Assembly: GCA_963782885.1 (NCBI GenBank)
Contig: CAWALL010000004.1
Location: forward strand, 1 to 64,000
Source of the DNA: DATAOG01 sp963782885
GTDB taxonomy: Bacteria; Pseudomonadota; Alphaproteobacteria; Geminicoccales; Geminicoccaceae
Reading direction: 5' to 3'
Length of the DNA stretch: 64,000 bases
Shown: in pieces, positions 37,377 through 46,592 of the stretch
Layout of the letters: each line of letters opens with the position of its first letter
Position numbering within the stretch: position 1 is the first letter of the stretch
Position numbers and translations under genes: made by a program
The notes under the pieces: model-generated
What the model was told of the DNA's origin: nothing
Databases searched by the model: none
Seen by the model: the letters and a program-made list of their open reading frames with translations, nothing else

Positions 37377-37470
37377 CGTCTGTCTCCCGTCGCTTGGCGA
37401 TCAGCTCATCATGGGAAGTCTGACCTCGTCGCGCAAGCCGACGCTCGGCTTGGCGCCGGACCTGCCCTTC

Positions 37471-38319
37471 TTAAGCGGTGATCCGGACCGTGGTCTCGCC
37501 GAGGCCGGCGATCCGGTAGGTGATCTCGTCGTCGGGCTCGGGAAAACGGGTCTTGAGCGCGCTGCCGGTGATCACGAGTTCGCCCGCCTGCATGCCGCGG
37601 CCGCGGGAGGCCAGCAGGTTGGCGAGCCAGGCCAGCGATTCGAACGGGTGGCCCATCGCGGCGCCGGTCACGCCGCGGTCGACCGCTTTGCCGTTCCAGA
37701 GCAGCTCGACCGGCGTGGTCTCGAGGTCGAGATCCTGCCAGTCCGCGACCTCGGGCCCGATCACGACGCCGCCGCACCAGCATTTGTCGGTCAGGATCGA
37801 GGCGGCATCGAGATCCGTGTAATCGGCGTGACGGTCCTCGATCAGCTCGAACGCCGGCATGCAGGCGGCGACCGCCGGCGCGACGCCCTCCCGGGTGTAG
37901 GGCGCGCCCGACGCCGGCAGCTCGCGGCCGAGCCGGACGCCGAGCTCGAACTCGAGCCCGAGATGCATGAAGTCGGCGAGCCGGAGGCGCGCCGGCGAGC
38001 GGTGGATCGTCTGCGCGAAGATCGCGCCGCCGGCCGGCTGGTCGACGCCGCAGAGCTCCTGGATCGCCTTCGAGGTGAGCGCGATCTTGTGGCCGCCGAG
38101 CGCGCCCCAGCCGGCCGCGGCGAACCGGCGGTGGACCTCGTCCTGGACGTCGTAGGCCTCGGCCAGCGAGGCCGGCGCCAGCGCGCCCCGCAGCCGCTCG
38201 AACCGCGCCCGCCGCCGATGCGCCTCGAAGATGTGGTCCGCGATCCGCGCCACCTTCGCCCGGTCGACCCCGGATCCATCATTGCCGCCCGCCTCCCGCG
38301 CCCGCCTTGCGCGCGCCAT
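37471..38319 (-). CDS. fumarylacetoacetate hydrolase-family protein (2-keto-4-pentenoate hydratase-like)
   Basis: 282 residues. The fold is that of MhpD/HpcG-type hydratases and decarboxylases: 'HKIALTSKAIQELCGVDQPA' near the N-terminus, the acidic metal ligands in 'GLEFELGVRL', and 'AAMGHPFESLAWLANLLASR' then 'VITGSALKT' in the C-terminal half. These enzymes hydrate 2-hydroxypenta-2,4-dienoates in aromatic meta-cleavage. No other ring-cleavage gene is adjacent. ATG 38319 is used; the extra nine codons upstream are less likely. Confidence 0.86.
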   Translation of the reverse strand: MARARRAREAGGNDGSGVDRAKVARIADHIFEAHRRRARFERLRGALAPASLAEAYDVQDEVHRRFAAAGWGALGGHKIALTSKAIQELCGVDQPAGGAIFAQTIHRSPARLRLADFMHLGLEFELGVRLGRELPASGAPYTREGVAPAVAACMPAFELIEDRHADYTDLDAASILTDKCWCGGVVIGPEVADWQDLDLETTPVELLWNGKAVDRGVTGAAMGHPFESLAWLANLLASRGRGMQAGELVITGSALKTRFPEPDDEITYRIAGLGETTVRITA

Positions 38320-38350
38320 TCTGGCATCTCCGGCGTGCCCGCGCACCCCT

Positions 38351-39382
38351 TCAGCCGGGCCCGAGCCACAACAGCACGAGCGACACGGACACGACCGAGA
38401 GCACGCTCGTGAGCAGGATCGCCGACGCGCTCTCGGCCTGGCCGGCGTCGTAGCGGACCGCGAACAGATAGGGGTTGACGCCGACCGGCAGCGCCGCGAT
38501 CACGATCGCGACCTTGGCCCAGAGCGGCGGCACGGCGAACACCAGGCTGATCAGGCCGAACACGAGCAAAGGGTGAACCACGAGCTTGAGCGCGGCGATC
38601 ATCGCGGCCGGGGCGAGCGCGCCCTTGAGCCGATAGGCGCGCAGGCTCGCCCCGACCGAGAACAGAGCGCAGGGTGCTGCGCCGCCGCCGATCAGCGCCG
38701 CCCAGCGCTCGAGCGGCCGCGGCAGCGTCAGGCCCGCGAGGCTGAATGCGACGCCGAGCACCAGCCCCCAGAGCACCGGGTTGGTCGCGAGACCGCCGAA
38801 GATCGCGGCCGGCAGCGCCCGCAGCCCCGCCCGCGAGCCCCGGCCGACCTCGATCACCACGGTCACCGCCGTGAACAGGAGCGTGCTGTGGAACGCGACC
38901 AAAAGGAACAACGGCAGGCTCGCCCGCTCGCCAAAGGTCGCGAGCACGAGCGGGATGCCGAGCAGCACCGTGTTGCCGAACGCCGAGCCGAAGCCCGTGA
39001 TCGCCTGGCGCTCGACCGGCCCGCCGAACAGCGCCCGGGCGCCGATCATGCCGGCGGCGAACACGACCGCGGCGCCGAGATAGTACGACAGCAGATAGCC
39101 CCAGGGGATCTGGTCGGGCAGCCGCGCGCTCGCCATGTTCCGAAACAGCATGACCGGGATCGCGAAGTAGAACACGAAGCCCGCGAGCGCTCGCGCCGCG
39201 GCGGCATCGAACACGCGGGTGAAGGTCGCGCCGTAGCCGAACGCCATCAGGCCGAAGATCGGCACCACGATGTCGACGATGGCGGTCAGCGGCTCGGGTC
39301 CCTCTCCGCGTCGGCGGGGGCGATGGATGGCGGCGCGAGTATGTCGCGGCCGCGCCGCGGTCACAATGGCCGGCCCGGTCAT
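38351..39382 (-). CDS. AEC-family (auxin efflux carrier-like) transporter
   Basis: 343 residues with about ten transmembrane segments. Conserved parts are 'VDIVVPIFGLMAFGYGATF' (first helix), 'GFVFYFAIPVMLFRNMA', 'GFGSAFGNTVLLGIPLVLA' and the C-terminal 'VAIVIAALPVGVNPYLFAVR'. The family exports small carboxylates such as malonate or malate. The true start is uncertain: homology begins near residue 32, where only CTG is available, so an ATG at 39382 with an Arg-rich leader is given. It overlaps nothing but is only 76 bp from the divergent binding-protein gene. Confidence 0.85.
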   Translation of the reverse strand: MTGPAIVTAARPRHTRAAIHRPRRRGEGPEPLTAIVDIVVPIFGLMAFGYGATFTRVFDAAAARALAGFVFYFAIPVMLFRNMASARLPDQIPWGYLLSYYLGAAVVFAAGMIGARALFGGPVERQAITGFGSAFGNTVLLGIPLVLATFGERASLPLFLLVAFHSTLLFTAVTVVIEVGRGSRAGLRALPAAIFGGLATNPVLWGLVLGVAFSLAGLTLPRPLERWAALIGGGAAPCALFSVGASLRAYRLKGALAPAAMIAALKLVVHPLLVFGLISLVFAVPPLWAKVAIVIAALPVGVNPYLFAVRYDAGQAESASAILLTSVLSVVSVSLVLLWLGPG

Positions 39383-39458
39383 GACCGGGCCGAGCCTGTG
39401 CTACGATAAGCAGCGGCGTTTCGGCGGGACGAAAACGAGGCAGGACGGAGACGGGGGC

Positions 39459-41324
39459 ATGACGATCGGGATATGGCGCAACGGCGCGCTGGCCATCCTG
39501 CTGGCGCTGCTGGCCGGGGTGCCGGCCGTGGCGCCGGCGGCGACCGCGCCCGCACCGCCGGGGCCGCCGGCGGAGCCCAGCATCGCCAAGGTCGCGCCGC
39601 CCGGCCAGCGCGGCGGCGATCTGCGGATGCTGGTCGGCGGCAGCCGCGACACCCGCCTGCTCGTGGTCTACGGCTACGCCCGCCTGATCGGCTACGACCG
39701 CAACCTCGAGCTGGTGCCCGACATCGCCAAGGCGGTCGACGTCGAGGACGGCCGGGTGTTCACGTTCCATCTGCGCCAGGGCCACCGCTGGTCGGACGGG
39801 GCGCCGTTCACGAGCGAGGACTTCCGCTACTGGTGGCAGGAGGTGGCGACCAACCCAGAGATCAGCCCGTTCGGGCCGCCGCGCGAGCTGCTGGTCGAGG
39901 CCGAGCTGCCCAAGGTCGAGATCCCGGACCCCCTGACCGTCCGCTACCGCTGGTCGAAGCCGAACCCGTACTTCCTGCCGGCGCTCGCCGGCGCGACCCC
40001 GCTGTTCATCTACCAGCCGAAGCATTACCTGAAGCAGTTCCACAAGAACTACGCCGATCCGGCCGCACTCGCCCGGTTGGTCACGGCCAACCGGGCGCGC
40101 GACTGGGCCCAGCTGTACGGTCGCAAGGACGACATGTACAAGTTCGACAATCCGGACCTGCCGACGCTCCAGCCCTGGATGATCCGGACGCAGGCACCGG
40201 CAGAGCGGTTCATCGCCGAACGCAACCCGTATTATTACCGGGTCGATCAGACCGGCCAGCAGCTGCCCTACATCGACCGGGTGATCCTGGACGAGGTCAA
40301 CGACAAGCTGATCCCGGTCAAGACCGCGGCCGGCGACACCGACCTGCAGGCGCGCGGCCTGGTCTTCAAGGACTACACCTTCCTCAAGCAGAGCGAGACG
40401 CACAACCACCTCGAGACGAAGCTCTGGCAGACCGCGCGCGGCGCCCATCTGGCGCTCTATCCGAACCTGAACGCCAGCGATAGGGCCTGGCGCCAGCTGT
40501 TCCGCGACGTCCGCTTCCGGCGCGCGCTGTCGCTCGGGATCAAACGCGACGACATCAATCAGACCTTCTATTTCGGCCTCGGGATCGGCGGCAACAACAG
40601 CGTCCTGCCGGCGAGCCCGCTCTATCAGCAGCGCTATCGCTTCGCCTGGGCCGATTACGACCCGGCCGCGGCCAACCGCCTGCTCGACGAGATCGGCCTG
40701 ACCCGGCGCGACGGCCGCGGCGCCCGCCTGCTGCCGGACGGCCGGCCGATGGACCTGGTGATCGAGACCGCGGGCGAGAGCACCGAGGAAACGGACGTCC
40801 TGACGCTGGTGCGCGAGAACTGGGCCAAGCTCGGCATCCGCGCCTACACCAAGCCGCTGCAGCGGGCGGTGCTGCGCAACCGGATCTTCGCCGGCGAGAC
40901 CCTGATGACGATCTGGTTCGGGCTCGAGAACGGCATCCCGTCGGCCGACATGAGCCCCTGGGAGTTCGCGCCGACCACCCAGCAGCAGTACCAGTGGCCG
41001 AAATGGGGCCAGTACTACGAGACCGAGGGCAAGGTCGGCGAGGCCCCCGGCCAGCCCGAGGCCAAGCGCCTGCTCGAGCTCTACGACGCCTGGCGGGTCA
41101 GCGGCACCACGCCTGAGCGCCGCAAGATCTGGCAGGAGATGCTCGAGATCTGGAGCCAGCAGGTCTACTCGATCGGCCTGATCGGCGCCATTCCCCAGCC
41201 GGTGGTCGCCAACCACCGCCTGCGCAATGTCCCGAAAAAGGCGATCTTCAACTGGGACCCCGGCGCCCAGTTCGGCATCTACCGCCCCGACACCTTCTGG
41301 TTCGCGAACGACGCCGCCGACTGA
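39459..41324 (+). CDS. ABC transporter substrate-binding protein, family 5 (peptide/nickel/oligosaccharide type)
   Basis: 621 residues with a signal peptide ('ALAILLALLAGVPAVAPAAT') and the SBP_bac_5 fold: 'FTFHLRQGHRWSDGAPFTSE', 'VRYRWSKPNPYFLPALAGAT', 'FRRALSLGIKRDDINQTFYF' and a C-terminal 'NHRLRNVPKKAIFNWDPGAQ'. Such proteins deliver peptides, opines or oligosaccharides to an ABC importer. No permease or ATPase gene adjoins it in this window, so it is an orphan here. ATG 39459 is chosen because the signal peptide begins directly after it. Confidence 0.9.
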   Translation: MTIGIWRNGALAILLALLAGVPAVAPAATAPAPPGPPAEPSIAKVAPPGQRGGDLRMLVGGSRDTRLLVVYGYARLIGYDRNLELVPDIAKAVDVEDGRVFTFHLRQGHRWSDGAPFTSEDFRYWWQEVATNPEISPFGPPRELLVEAELPKVEIPDPLTVRYRWSKPNPYFLPALAGATPLFIYQPKHYLKQFHKNYADPAALARLVTANRARDWAQLYGRKDDMYKFDNPDLPTLQPWMIRTQAPAERFIAERNPYYYRVDQTGQQLPYIDRVILDEVNDKLIPVKTAAGDTDLQARGLVFKDYTFLKQSETHNHLETKLWQTARGAHLALYPNLNASDRAWRQLFRDVRFRRALSLGIKRDDINQTFYFGLGIGGNNSVLPASPLYQQRYRFAWADYDPAAANRLLDEIGLTRRDGRGARLLPDGRPMDLVIETAGESTEETDVLTLVRENWAKLGIRAYTKPLQRAVLRNRIFAGETLMTIWFGLENGIPSADMSPWEFAPTTQQQYQWPKWGQYYETEGKVGEAPGQPEAKRLLELYDAWRVSGTTPERRKIWQEMLEIWSQQVYSIGLIGAIPQPVVANHRLRNVPKKAIFNWDPGAQFGIYRPDTFWFANDAAD

Positions 41325-41358
41325 GTGGCAGGACGGCTCGAGCCTCGCCCGGAGGCGA

Positions 41359-41769
41359 TCATGCGGGCGGCGGCTGCGCGTTGCGTTCGCGCTGCCATTG
41401 TTCGAACAACCGCCGCTCCTCGATCTGGCGCTGGACCTCGTCCGCTTGCAGAGCCCGCTGCCGCTCGTAGTCGAGCTGGCGGCGCATCGCGGCATCGCGC
41501 GACGCCTCGACCTCCTGCTGCCGACGCTGCTCGGCCGGCCGATCGAGCGCCATGTTGCCGGCGATCCCGCCGGCGGCGGCGCCGATCAGCATGCCGGTCG
41601 TGCTGTTGCCGAACAGCACGCGGCCGAGGCCGGCGCCGCCGGCAGCGCCCGCCACGGTGCCGACCCCGGCCGAGCCGGTCCCGCCGCCCTGCTGGCAGCC
41701 GGCGAGCGGGAGAGCGATGCTACCGGCCAGCACCGCGACCGTAATTCTGGCGCGGGCCGCGCGCATCAT
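41359..41769 (-). CDS. glycine-zipper lipoprotein with charged C-terminal helix
   Basis: 136 residues. The lipobox 'LAGC' ends the signal peptide. A glycine-zipper region 'GTVAGAAGGAGLGRVLFGNS' and 'GMLIGAAAGGIAGN' follows, then a long Arg/Gln/Glu-rich helix (about 80-130). The layout resembles the outer-membrane SlyB/Rick_17kDa-like group. GGAGGGAG precedes a double ATG at 41764-41769, and the start overlaps the EF-hand gene's stop by four bases. Confidence 0.78.
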   Translation of the reverse strand: MMRAARARITVAVLAGSIALPLAGCQQGGGTGSAGVGTVAGAAGGAGLGRVLFGNSTTGMLIGAAAGGIAGNMALDRPAEQRRQQEVEASRDAAMRRQLDYERQRALQADEVQRQIEERRLFEQWQRERNAQPPPA

Positions 41770-42251
41770 CGAACTCCCTCCTCGATCTCGACCTCGTCCA
41801 CCATCTCGTCGAAGGACAGCCGGTCGTCGTCGTTCTTGTCGCCGGCCTCGAGGCCCTGAAGCTTGTTGGTCATGACCTCGGTGAACGTCAGGACGCCGTC
41901 GCCATTGCGATCGACCCGCTTGAACCACGCCGGGTCGTGCGGCCCGAGCTCCTGCGGCGTCAGCGTTGCGCTGCGGTCCCTGTCGAGCGAGCTGAACCCG
42001 ACGGCGGCATCCCGCGCCAGCTCGGCCTCGTTGACGTAGCCGTCGCCGTTGGTGTCGGCGGCATCGAACGCCAGGCGGTCGGCGATGTCGGGCGGGATCG
42101 GAGGATCGACCTGGGCCGCGGCCGGACCGATCATGCCGAGGACGATCGCAACCGGGAGCCACGCTGACGGCAACCAGGAGGGTCGCGTAGTCGCGCTCCT
42201 TCTCCCCGCCCCCTCGTCAGGCAACCTGGACACAGACTTTCCTCCCCACAT
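41766..42251 (-). CDS. exported EF-hand calcium-binding protein
   Basis: 161 residues. A signal segment 'VAIVLGMIGPAAAQ' is followed by four EF-hand-type loops: 'DTNGDGYVNEAE', 'DRDRSATLTPQE', 'DRNGDGVLTFTE' and 'DKNDDDRLSFDE'. Acidic positions 1, 3, 5 and 12 are mostly kept, so calcium binding is likely. The N-terminal ~25 residues before the signal core are unusually long, and a later start is possible. It is translationally coupled to the glycine-zipper lipoprotein gene. Confidence 0.82.
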   Translation of the reverse strand: MWGGKSVSRLPDEGAGRRSATTRPSWLPSAWLPVAIVLGMIGPAAAQVDPPIPPDIADRLAFDAADTNGDGYVNEAELARDAAVGFSSLDRDRSATLTPQELGPHDPAWFKRVDRNGDGVLTFTEVMTNKLQGLEAGDKNDDDRLSFDEMVDEVEIEEGVR

Positions 42252-42338
42252 CTGATCCCCGAAGTCACGGCGTTGGCACAGTTTTTTCGACGGATCGGCC
42301 TCAGTTTGGCCGAAGGCTAATCGTCCTGGTACTGCCGG

Positions 42339-43244
42339 TCAATCTGGTCCCGGCTCAGGAACGGCAACCGGGGATGGCCTCGCGGCGGCGCGGGCGGCGG
42401 CCGTCCCGACCTCGATGAAGGCGCGGGCGCGGGCCGCGAGCTCGTCGGTGTCGGTCCAGAGCTGGCGCCAGACGGCCAGCGAGTCGGAGAGCTCCGGATC
42501 GCCGATGCCGGCGGAGAACGCCTCGAACGTGATCGCGCCGGCATAGCCGACCTCGGCCAGCGCGCGAAAGAAACCGGAAAAATCGATGCTGCCGGTGCCG
42601 AGATGGCCGCGGTGGCTCTCGTTGACGTGGACGTAGCCGATCCGGCCGCGGTAGCGGCGGATCGCGCCGGCGACGTCGCCCTCCTCGATGTTCATGTGAT
42701 AGCTGTCGAGATGGAGCGTGATGTCGTCGGCGCCGGTCGCGGCGATCAGCTCGAGCGCCTGGTCGCCGGTGTTGATCAGATTGCTCTCGTACCGGTTGAC
42801 CGGCTCGAGGCCGAGCGTGATGCCCATCGCGCGAGCGCGCCCGGCCAGCCGCCCGAGGACCGCCACGCTCCCGGCCCGGCCCTCCGGGCTCGCCGCCCGC
42901 TCGTATTTGCGCAGCGCCGAATAGAGCACGCCGCCCATGAAGACCGCGCCGAGATCCCGGCTCACCGCCAGCGCATCGTTCAGCAAGGCCTCGCCGCGCG
43001 CGACGCGGTCCGGATCGGCGCTCGAGATGTCGGCCGCCGCCGGCAGGGCGAGCGAGGTGACCGTCCTCAGCCCGTGCTGTTCAAGCAGCCGCGCCGTCGC
43101 GCCGGCATCGATCGCGCGCGGATCGATCAGCGGGATCTCCAGGATGTCGTACCCGTGCCGGGCCGCGGCCTCGACCGCCCGAACAGCCTCACCGGCCGAC
43201 CAGCCGCTCACGAACACCAGCGCATGCACACCGACCCCGGCCAT
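42339..43244 (-). CDS. sugar phosphate isomerase/epimerase-family TIM-barrel protein
   Basis: 301 residues of the AP_endonuc_2 fold found in D-psicose/tagatose 3-epimerases. Metal-site residues occur in 'LGLEPVNRYESNLIN', 'TLHLDSYHMNIEEGDVAGAI', 'GYVHVNESHRGHLGTGSIDF' and 'GAITFEAFSAGI'. The ATG is preceded by AGGAG. The exact sugar is unknown. Confidence 0.88.
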   Translation of the reverse strand: MAGVGVHALVFVSGWSAGEAVRAVEAAARHGYDILEIPLIDPRAIDAGATARLLEQHGLRTVTSLALPAAADISSADPDRVARGEALLNDALAVSRDLGAVFMGGVLYSALRKYERAASPEGRAGSVAVLGRLAGRARAMGITLGLEPVNRYESNLINTGDQALELIAATGADDITLHLDSYHMNIEEGDVAGAIRRYRGRIGYVHVNESHRGHLGTGSIDFSGFFRALAEVGYAGAITFEAFSAGIGDPELSDSLAVWRQLWTDTDELAARARAFIEVGTAAARAAARPSPVAVPEPGPD

Positions 43245-43513
43245 AGCTCCTCCCCGCCGCGCCGAGGCTAGGACATCGGCGATCCCCTGTCACGCCACCG
43301 TCCGGGAAGCGGGACCGGGACTCCTCTTTGCCAGTAGATACGACACGGAGCGCAATTCGCGATGCGCGCTCCGCCCGCCTCCCGGAGGCGTGGCGCCGGG
43401 GAAGCCTGCAGTTGCGGGCCGGAACTGCTTTCGGACTGGCCGCACGTACGCCGGACGGCTCAAGCCGACGATTGGTTCATGACAGCCTTCCATGACACAT
43501 GAGGTAATCGGGT

Positions 43514-43579
43514 GGTTGCTCTCCAGCGATGGGTGATCGATCGCTGGTTCGGAGCTGAACTGAACCAAGGAGAGCAACC
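43514..43579 (+). promoter_or_regulatory. nested inverted repeats sequestering the transposase RBS
   Basis: GGTTGCTCTCC (43514-43524) is perfectly complementary to GGAGAGCAACC (43569-43579), which contains the Shine-Dalgarno GGAG and abuts the ATG at 43580. Nested inside is CCAGCGAT (43523-43530) complementary to ATCGCTGG (43540-43547). The RNA could fold so that the ribosome site is hidden, which would lower transposase synthesis from read-through transcripts. Confidence 0.6.
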
Positions 43580-44640
43580 ATGGCGTACTATGCCGGACTG
43601 GACGTGTCTTTGGAACAGACCTCGGTATGCGTGCTAGACGAGGGCGGGGCAGTGGTCCTGGAGCGTCGGGTGGCAACCGAGCCGGACGCGATCGCCGCCG
43701 CGCTGGCCGCGCTGCCGGAAGGCCAGGCCAGGCTGCTGCTGGAGACCGGCGGGCTGACGCCGTGGCTGTGGCACGAGCTCAGGGGGAGGGGCTTGGTGGT
43801 GCACTGCATCGACGCGCGCCGGGCCAAGGCGCAGCTGGCGCTGCGGCCGGCCAAGACCGATCGCAACGACGCCCGCGGCCTGGCCGAGATCGCGCGCATG
43901 GGCTGGTACGCCAACGTCCGGGTGAAGAGCCTGGACCATCATGCGCTGCGCGCCAAGCTGGCGGCGCGCGCGCAGCTGGTCGCGACTGGCCGCGATCTCG
44001 GCAACCAGCTGCGCGGGCTGCTGCGGGTCTTCGGGCTGCGGGTAGGCAAGGGCAAGGGTCAGGCCTTCGAGCAGCGGGTCCTGGCCTGGTGGCGGACTGT
44101 CCGGCGTTGCAGCCGGTGGCCGATGCCCTACTCGCGGCGCGGCGTGCGCTGCGCGCCGAGGTCGAGCGTCTCGACCGCGGGCTGCTCAGCGCGGCGCGCC
44201 GCGACGCCACCTGCCGCCGGCTGATGACCGCTTCGCTGGCTCCGAGCGCCGACGTGGTGTCGGCGCGGAGCGCGAAGGGCGTCGGCGCGATCACCGCGCT
44301 TGCCTACCAGAGCACGGTCGAGACGCCGAGCCGGTTTCGGCGGGCCGGCGCGGTCGGCGCCTATGTCGGGCTGGTGCCCAGGCGCCATCAGTCGGGCGAG
44401 GTCGATCGCTCGGGGCGGATCTCCAAGCAGGGCGACGCGCTCCTGCGCGGCTATCTGTACGAAGCGGCGACCGTGCTGCTGGCCCGTCTGCAACGCCCGT
44501 GTGCCCTGCGGGCCTGGGGCCGGGCGCTCGCCGAGCGGATCGGGATGAAGAAAGCGCGGGTGGCGGTCGCCCGCAAGCTCGCGGTGCTGCTGCACCGGTT
44601 GTGGACCCGCGAGGAGGATTTCCGCTGGACGGCGGCATGA
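43580..44640 (+). pseudogene. IS110/IS1111 transposase, single frameshift
   Basis: The first part has the RuvC-like DEDD domain: 'YYAGLDVSLEQTSVCVLDEG' and 'ARRAKAQLALRPAKTDRNDA'. At about 44097 ('WWRT' then CPALQPV) one base is missing, and the reading continues in another frame. That frame holds the C-terminal Tnp domain 'ARSAKGVGAITALAYQSTVE', 'GAYVGLVPRRHQSGEVDRSG' and 'KARVAVARKLAVLLHRLW'. Joined, they give about 354 residues, normal for the family. No slippery sequence is present, so programmed frameshifting is unlikely. Confidence 0.88.
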
Positions 44641-45011
44641 GCGGCCAACATTAGCCCACCCCGACCAGCACACCGTCCCTGCCGGGGACGCGGGCGGCCG
44701 AGATCGCGGAAAAGGTGGGGGCGATGACCCCGTCTGACACATCGATCCGGCGCCTCGCGACTCTCATGCTGGCGCCTCGAGCCCGAAAAGAACCATGACC
44801 CCCGGCAGCGACGACAAAAAAGAGCAACCACCCCCTTGCCCGATTAAAGAACCTTTTTCCTTGCGGTGGGCGCAATGATCACCGCAGGCGCTTGGCGGCA
44901 GCCGGCGCAAAGCGTCCTTGTGCAGATCCACCGCACCGCTCACCCCACGAACAGGAGCGCCCCGATCCTCGATCACCTGAGCAAAGCTGGTGAGTACGCC
45001 AGCTAGCCGAG
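44641..45011. other. noncoding right end of the IS and spacer
   Basis: 44641-44820 is noncoding DNA inside the IS. In IS1111-type elements this end is where a structured guide (bridge) RNA would be expected. 44834-45011 is a spacer before the GMC oxidoreductase stop; short frames there have no recognisable homology. Confidence 0.5.
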
Positions 45012-46592
45012 TCAAGCGCTACTGAATTGACCGACGATGTGTTCCGCCAAACGGGCGGTCAGAGCAAGAATGGTGAAGGTTGGACTGTGATTACCGGCAG
45101 TCGGGAAAACTGAACTTCCCGCCACGAACAAATTATCCACTCCGTGTACACGGCAATTGGCGTCGACGACACCCTGCCGGGGATTTGCCGCGATGCGCGT
45201 GGTTCCGATGTGATGCCAGGTCCCGCTCAGGTTGTTGCTGAGACAGCTGCCGTCGAGTGCTGCCGGCAGCGGTTCGACGACCGCGCCCCCAGACCTGCGC
45301 AGGGCCGAACAAACGATCTCAGTGGTGCGCCGTATAGTATGGCGGTCAAATTCGTCGAAACGCCACTCGAGACGCGCGCGATTCATCCCGAGACGGTCCT
45401 TGTCCGAGCTCAGAGTGATCCGGCTGTCGGGATTTGGCCGCGGTTCGATCACTGCCCTCAAAGTCCGAAATTCGACCACAGCCTCGATGCCCAGAGAGTG
45501 CCATGCCAGAAGCGAGATCACAGCCGGCAACCCGAGACCAATAGTTAGCAAGTCACGTACGAGATAAGGTTGGTTTTTCCTTTTACGCATATATCCATAC
45601 AGCGCCTTAAGCGACTTACTAGAACTCGATTGCTCGCCGTACACCTCGGCCTCAAGGAAGCAGGATGCTGCAGCGATCTGCTCGCGAGTTTGAGTCTCGG
45701 GATTGACGTGCAGCGCCAGGCATTTTCTGAGCGAATGTACAGCGTATTGGCTATCGTAGAGCTTCGCGCGGCCGGGGCGGTCGCGCCCCCAGACTCTGGC
45801 CAGATCGACCCTCGGATGGTCCATGAAATAGCGGCCGACAACATCGTAACCATTGCCGATGCCAAGTGGCTGCCGATTGCGTGAAAGAAGCATCAGCCTG
45901 GCATTCTCGATTGCGCCGGCCGCCAGAATGACGACCCTGCTACATGCGCCGAACTGATGCTCAGGTTCAGTAATAATCCTGATTTTGACAACCTGCTGTC
46001 CACAGTCATTTGTAACAAGCTCGGCCACGGTTGCATGATAGAATACGCGTATGCGTTTTGATTCTCTTAACTCTTCACGGAAATATCTGCCGAACCGTCG
46101 ACGTGCATTGACGATCTGGGACACGCTTGTCTTAAGATAATGAGTTTCCAGCGGGAGGATTAGTCGATCCAACCTTTCAAAAGTTGTGATATTGAAGGCC
46201 TCGGCGTTAAGCCCGAGAAACTCTGCTGCCACGCGGTAGAATGGAGTTATTTTTTCGAGGGAAATAGGCCAGCTGATATCGCTGATCCATGGCCTCGCCT
46301 CCAGCAAATGTCCGTCGAACGGTAGGCAAAAGCCGCCCCACCAGTTGGTGCTTCCACCGAGCTGCCTCACCCGAGTATGGCTCAGATCGTATGGTAGGCC
46401 GACAGTCTCCCCGCTGTAAAGAGCCTGACTTTCTAGATCGGGGTTGATTCCCCCCGCCTCAAGCACGAGCACGTCGAGACCGGTGCGCGCTAAGCGAAGG
46501 GCAAGGAAAATGCCGGCGGCGCCTGCACCGACAATACATACATCGGCCTGCAGATCAATGCAGTCCGGGATGCCCCTGGCATCAATCAGCAT
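45012..46592 (-). CDS. GMC-family FAD-dependent oxidoreductase
   Basis: 526 residues. The FAD-binding fold is 'VCIVGAGAAGIFLALRLART', followed by 'LGGSTNWWGGFCLPFD' and 'VVILAAGAIENARLMLLSRN'. The C-terminal GMC block 'TWHHIGTTRIAANPRQGVVD' and 'NLFVAGSSVFPTAGNHSPTF' holds the catalytic His/Asn region. Substrate is an alcohol, sugar or choline-like compound. ATG 46592 is used instead of a TTG three codons earlier. The gene is noticeably less GC-rich than the core genes and sits beside an IS, suggesting acquisition. Confidence 0.88.
   Translation of the reverse strand: MLIDARGIPDCIDLQADVCIVGAGAAGIFLALRLARTGLDVLVLEAGGINPDLESQALYSGETVGLPYDLSHTRVRQLGGSTNWWGGFCLPFDGHLLEARPWISDISWPISLEKITPFYRVAAEFLGLNAEAFNITTFERLDRLILPLETHYLKTSVSQIVNARRRFGRYFREELRESKRIRVFYHATVAELVTNDCGQQVVKIRIITEPEHQFGACSRVVILAAGAIENARLMLLSRNRQPLGIGNGYDVVGRYFMDHPRVDLARVWGRDRPGRAKLYDSQYAVHSLRKCLALHVNPETQTREQIAAASCFLEAEVYGEQSSSSKSLKALYGYMRKRKNQPYLVRDLLTIGLGLPAVISLLAWHSLGIEAVVEFRTLRAVIEPRPNPDSRITLSSDKDRLGMNRARLEWRFDEFDRHTIRRTTEIVCSALRRSGGAVVEPLPAALDGSCLSNNLSGTWHHIGTTRIAANPRQGVVDANCRVHGVDNLFVAGSSVFPTAGNHSPTFTILALTARLAEHIVGQFSSA

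Larger units (their letters stand above)
43510..44833 (+). mobile_element. IS110-family element, IS1111 type
   Basis: A DEDD-transposase gene is bracketed by perfect 13-bp inverted repeats, GGGTGGTTGCTCT at 43510-43522 and its complement at 44821-44833. IS110 proper lacks inverted repeats, while the IS1111 subgroup has short subterminal ones. The IRs, and the ~180-bp noncoding stretch between the transposase stop and the right IR, fit IS1111. The exact outer ends probably lie a few bases beyond each IR. The transposase is frameshifted, so the copy is probably inactive as given. Confidence 0.8.

Noticed and set aside
37842..41495. 1217-codon reverse frame
   Set aside because: It spans the hydratase, carrier and binding-protein genes, reads no domain, and mixes frames with the true genes.
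44097..44110. Programmed frameshift in the IS transposase
   Set aside because: IS110 transposases are made from a single frame, and no slippery heptamer or stimulatory structure is visible.
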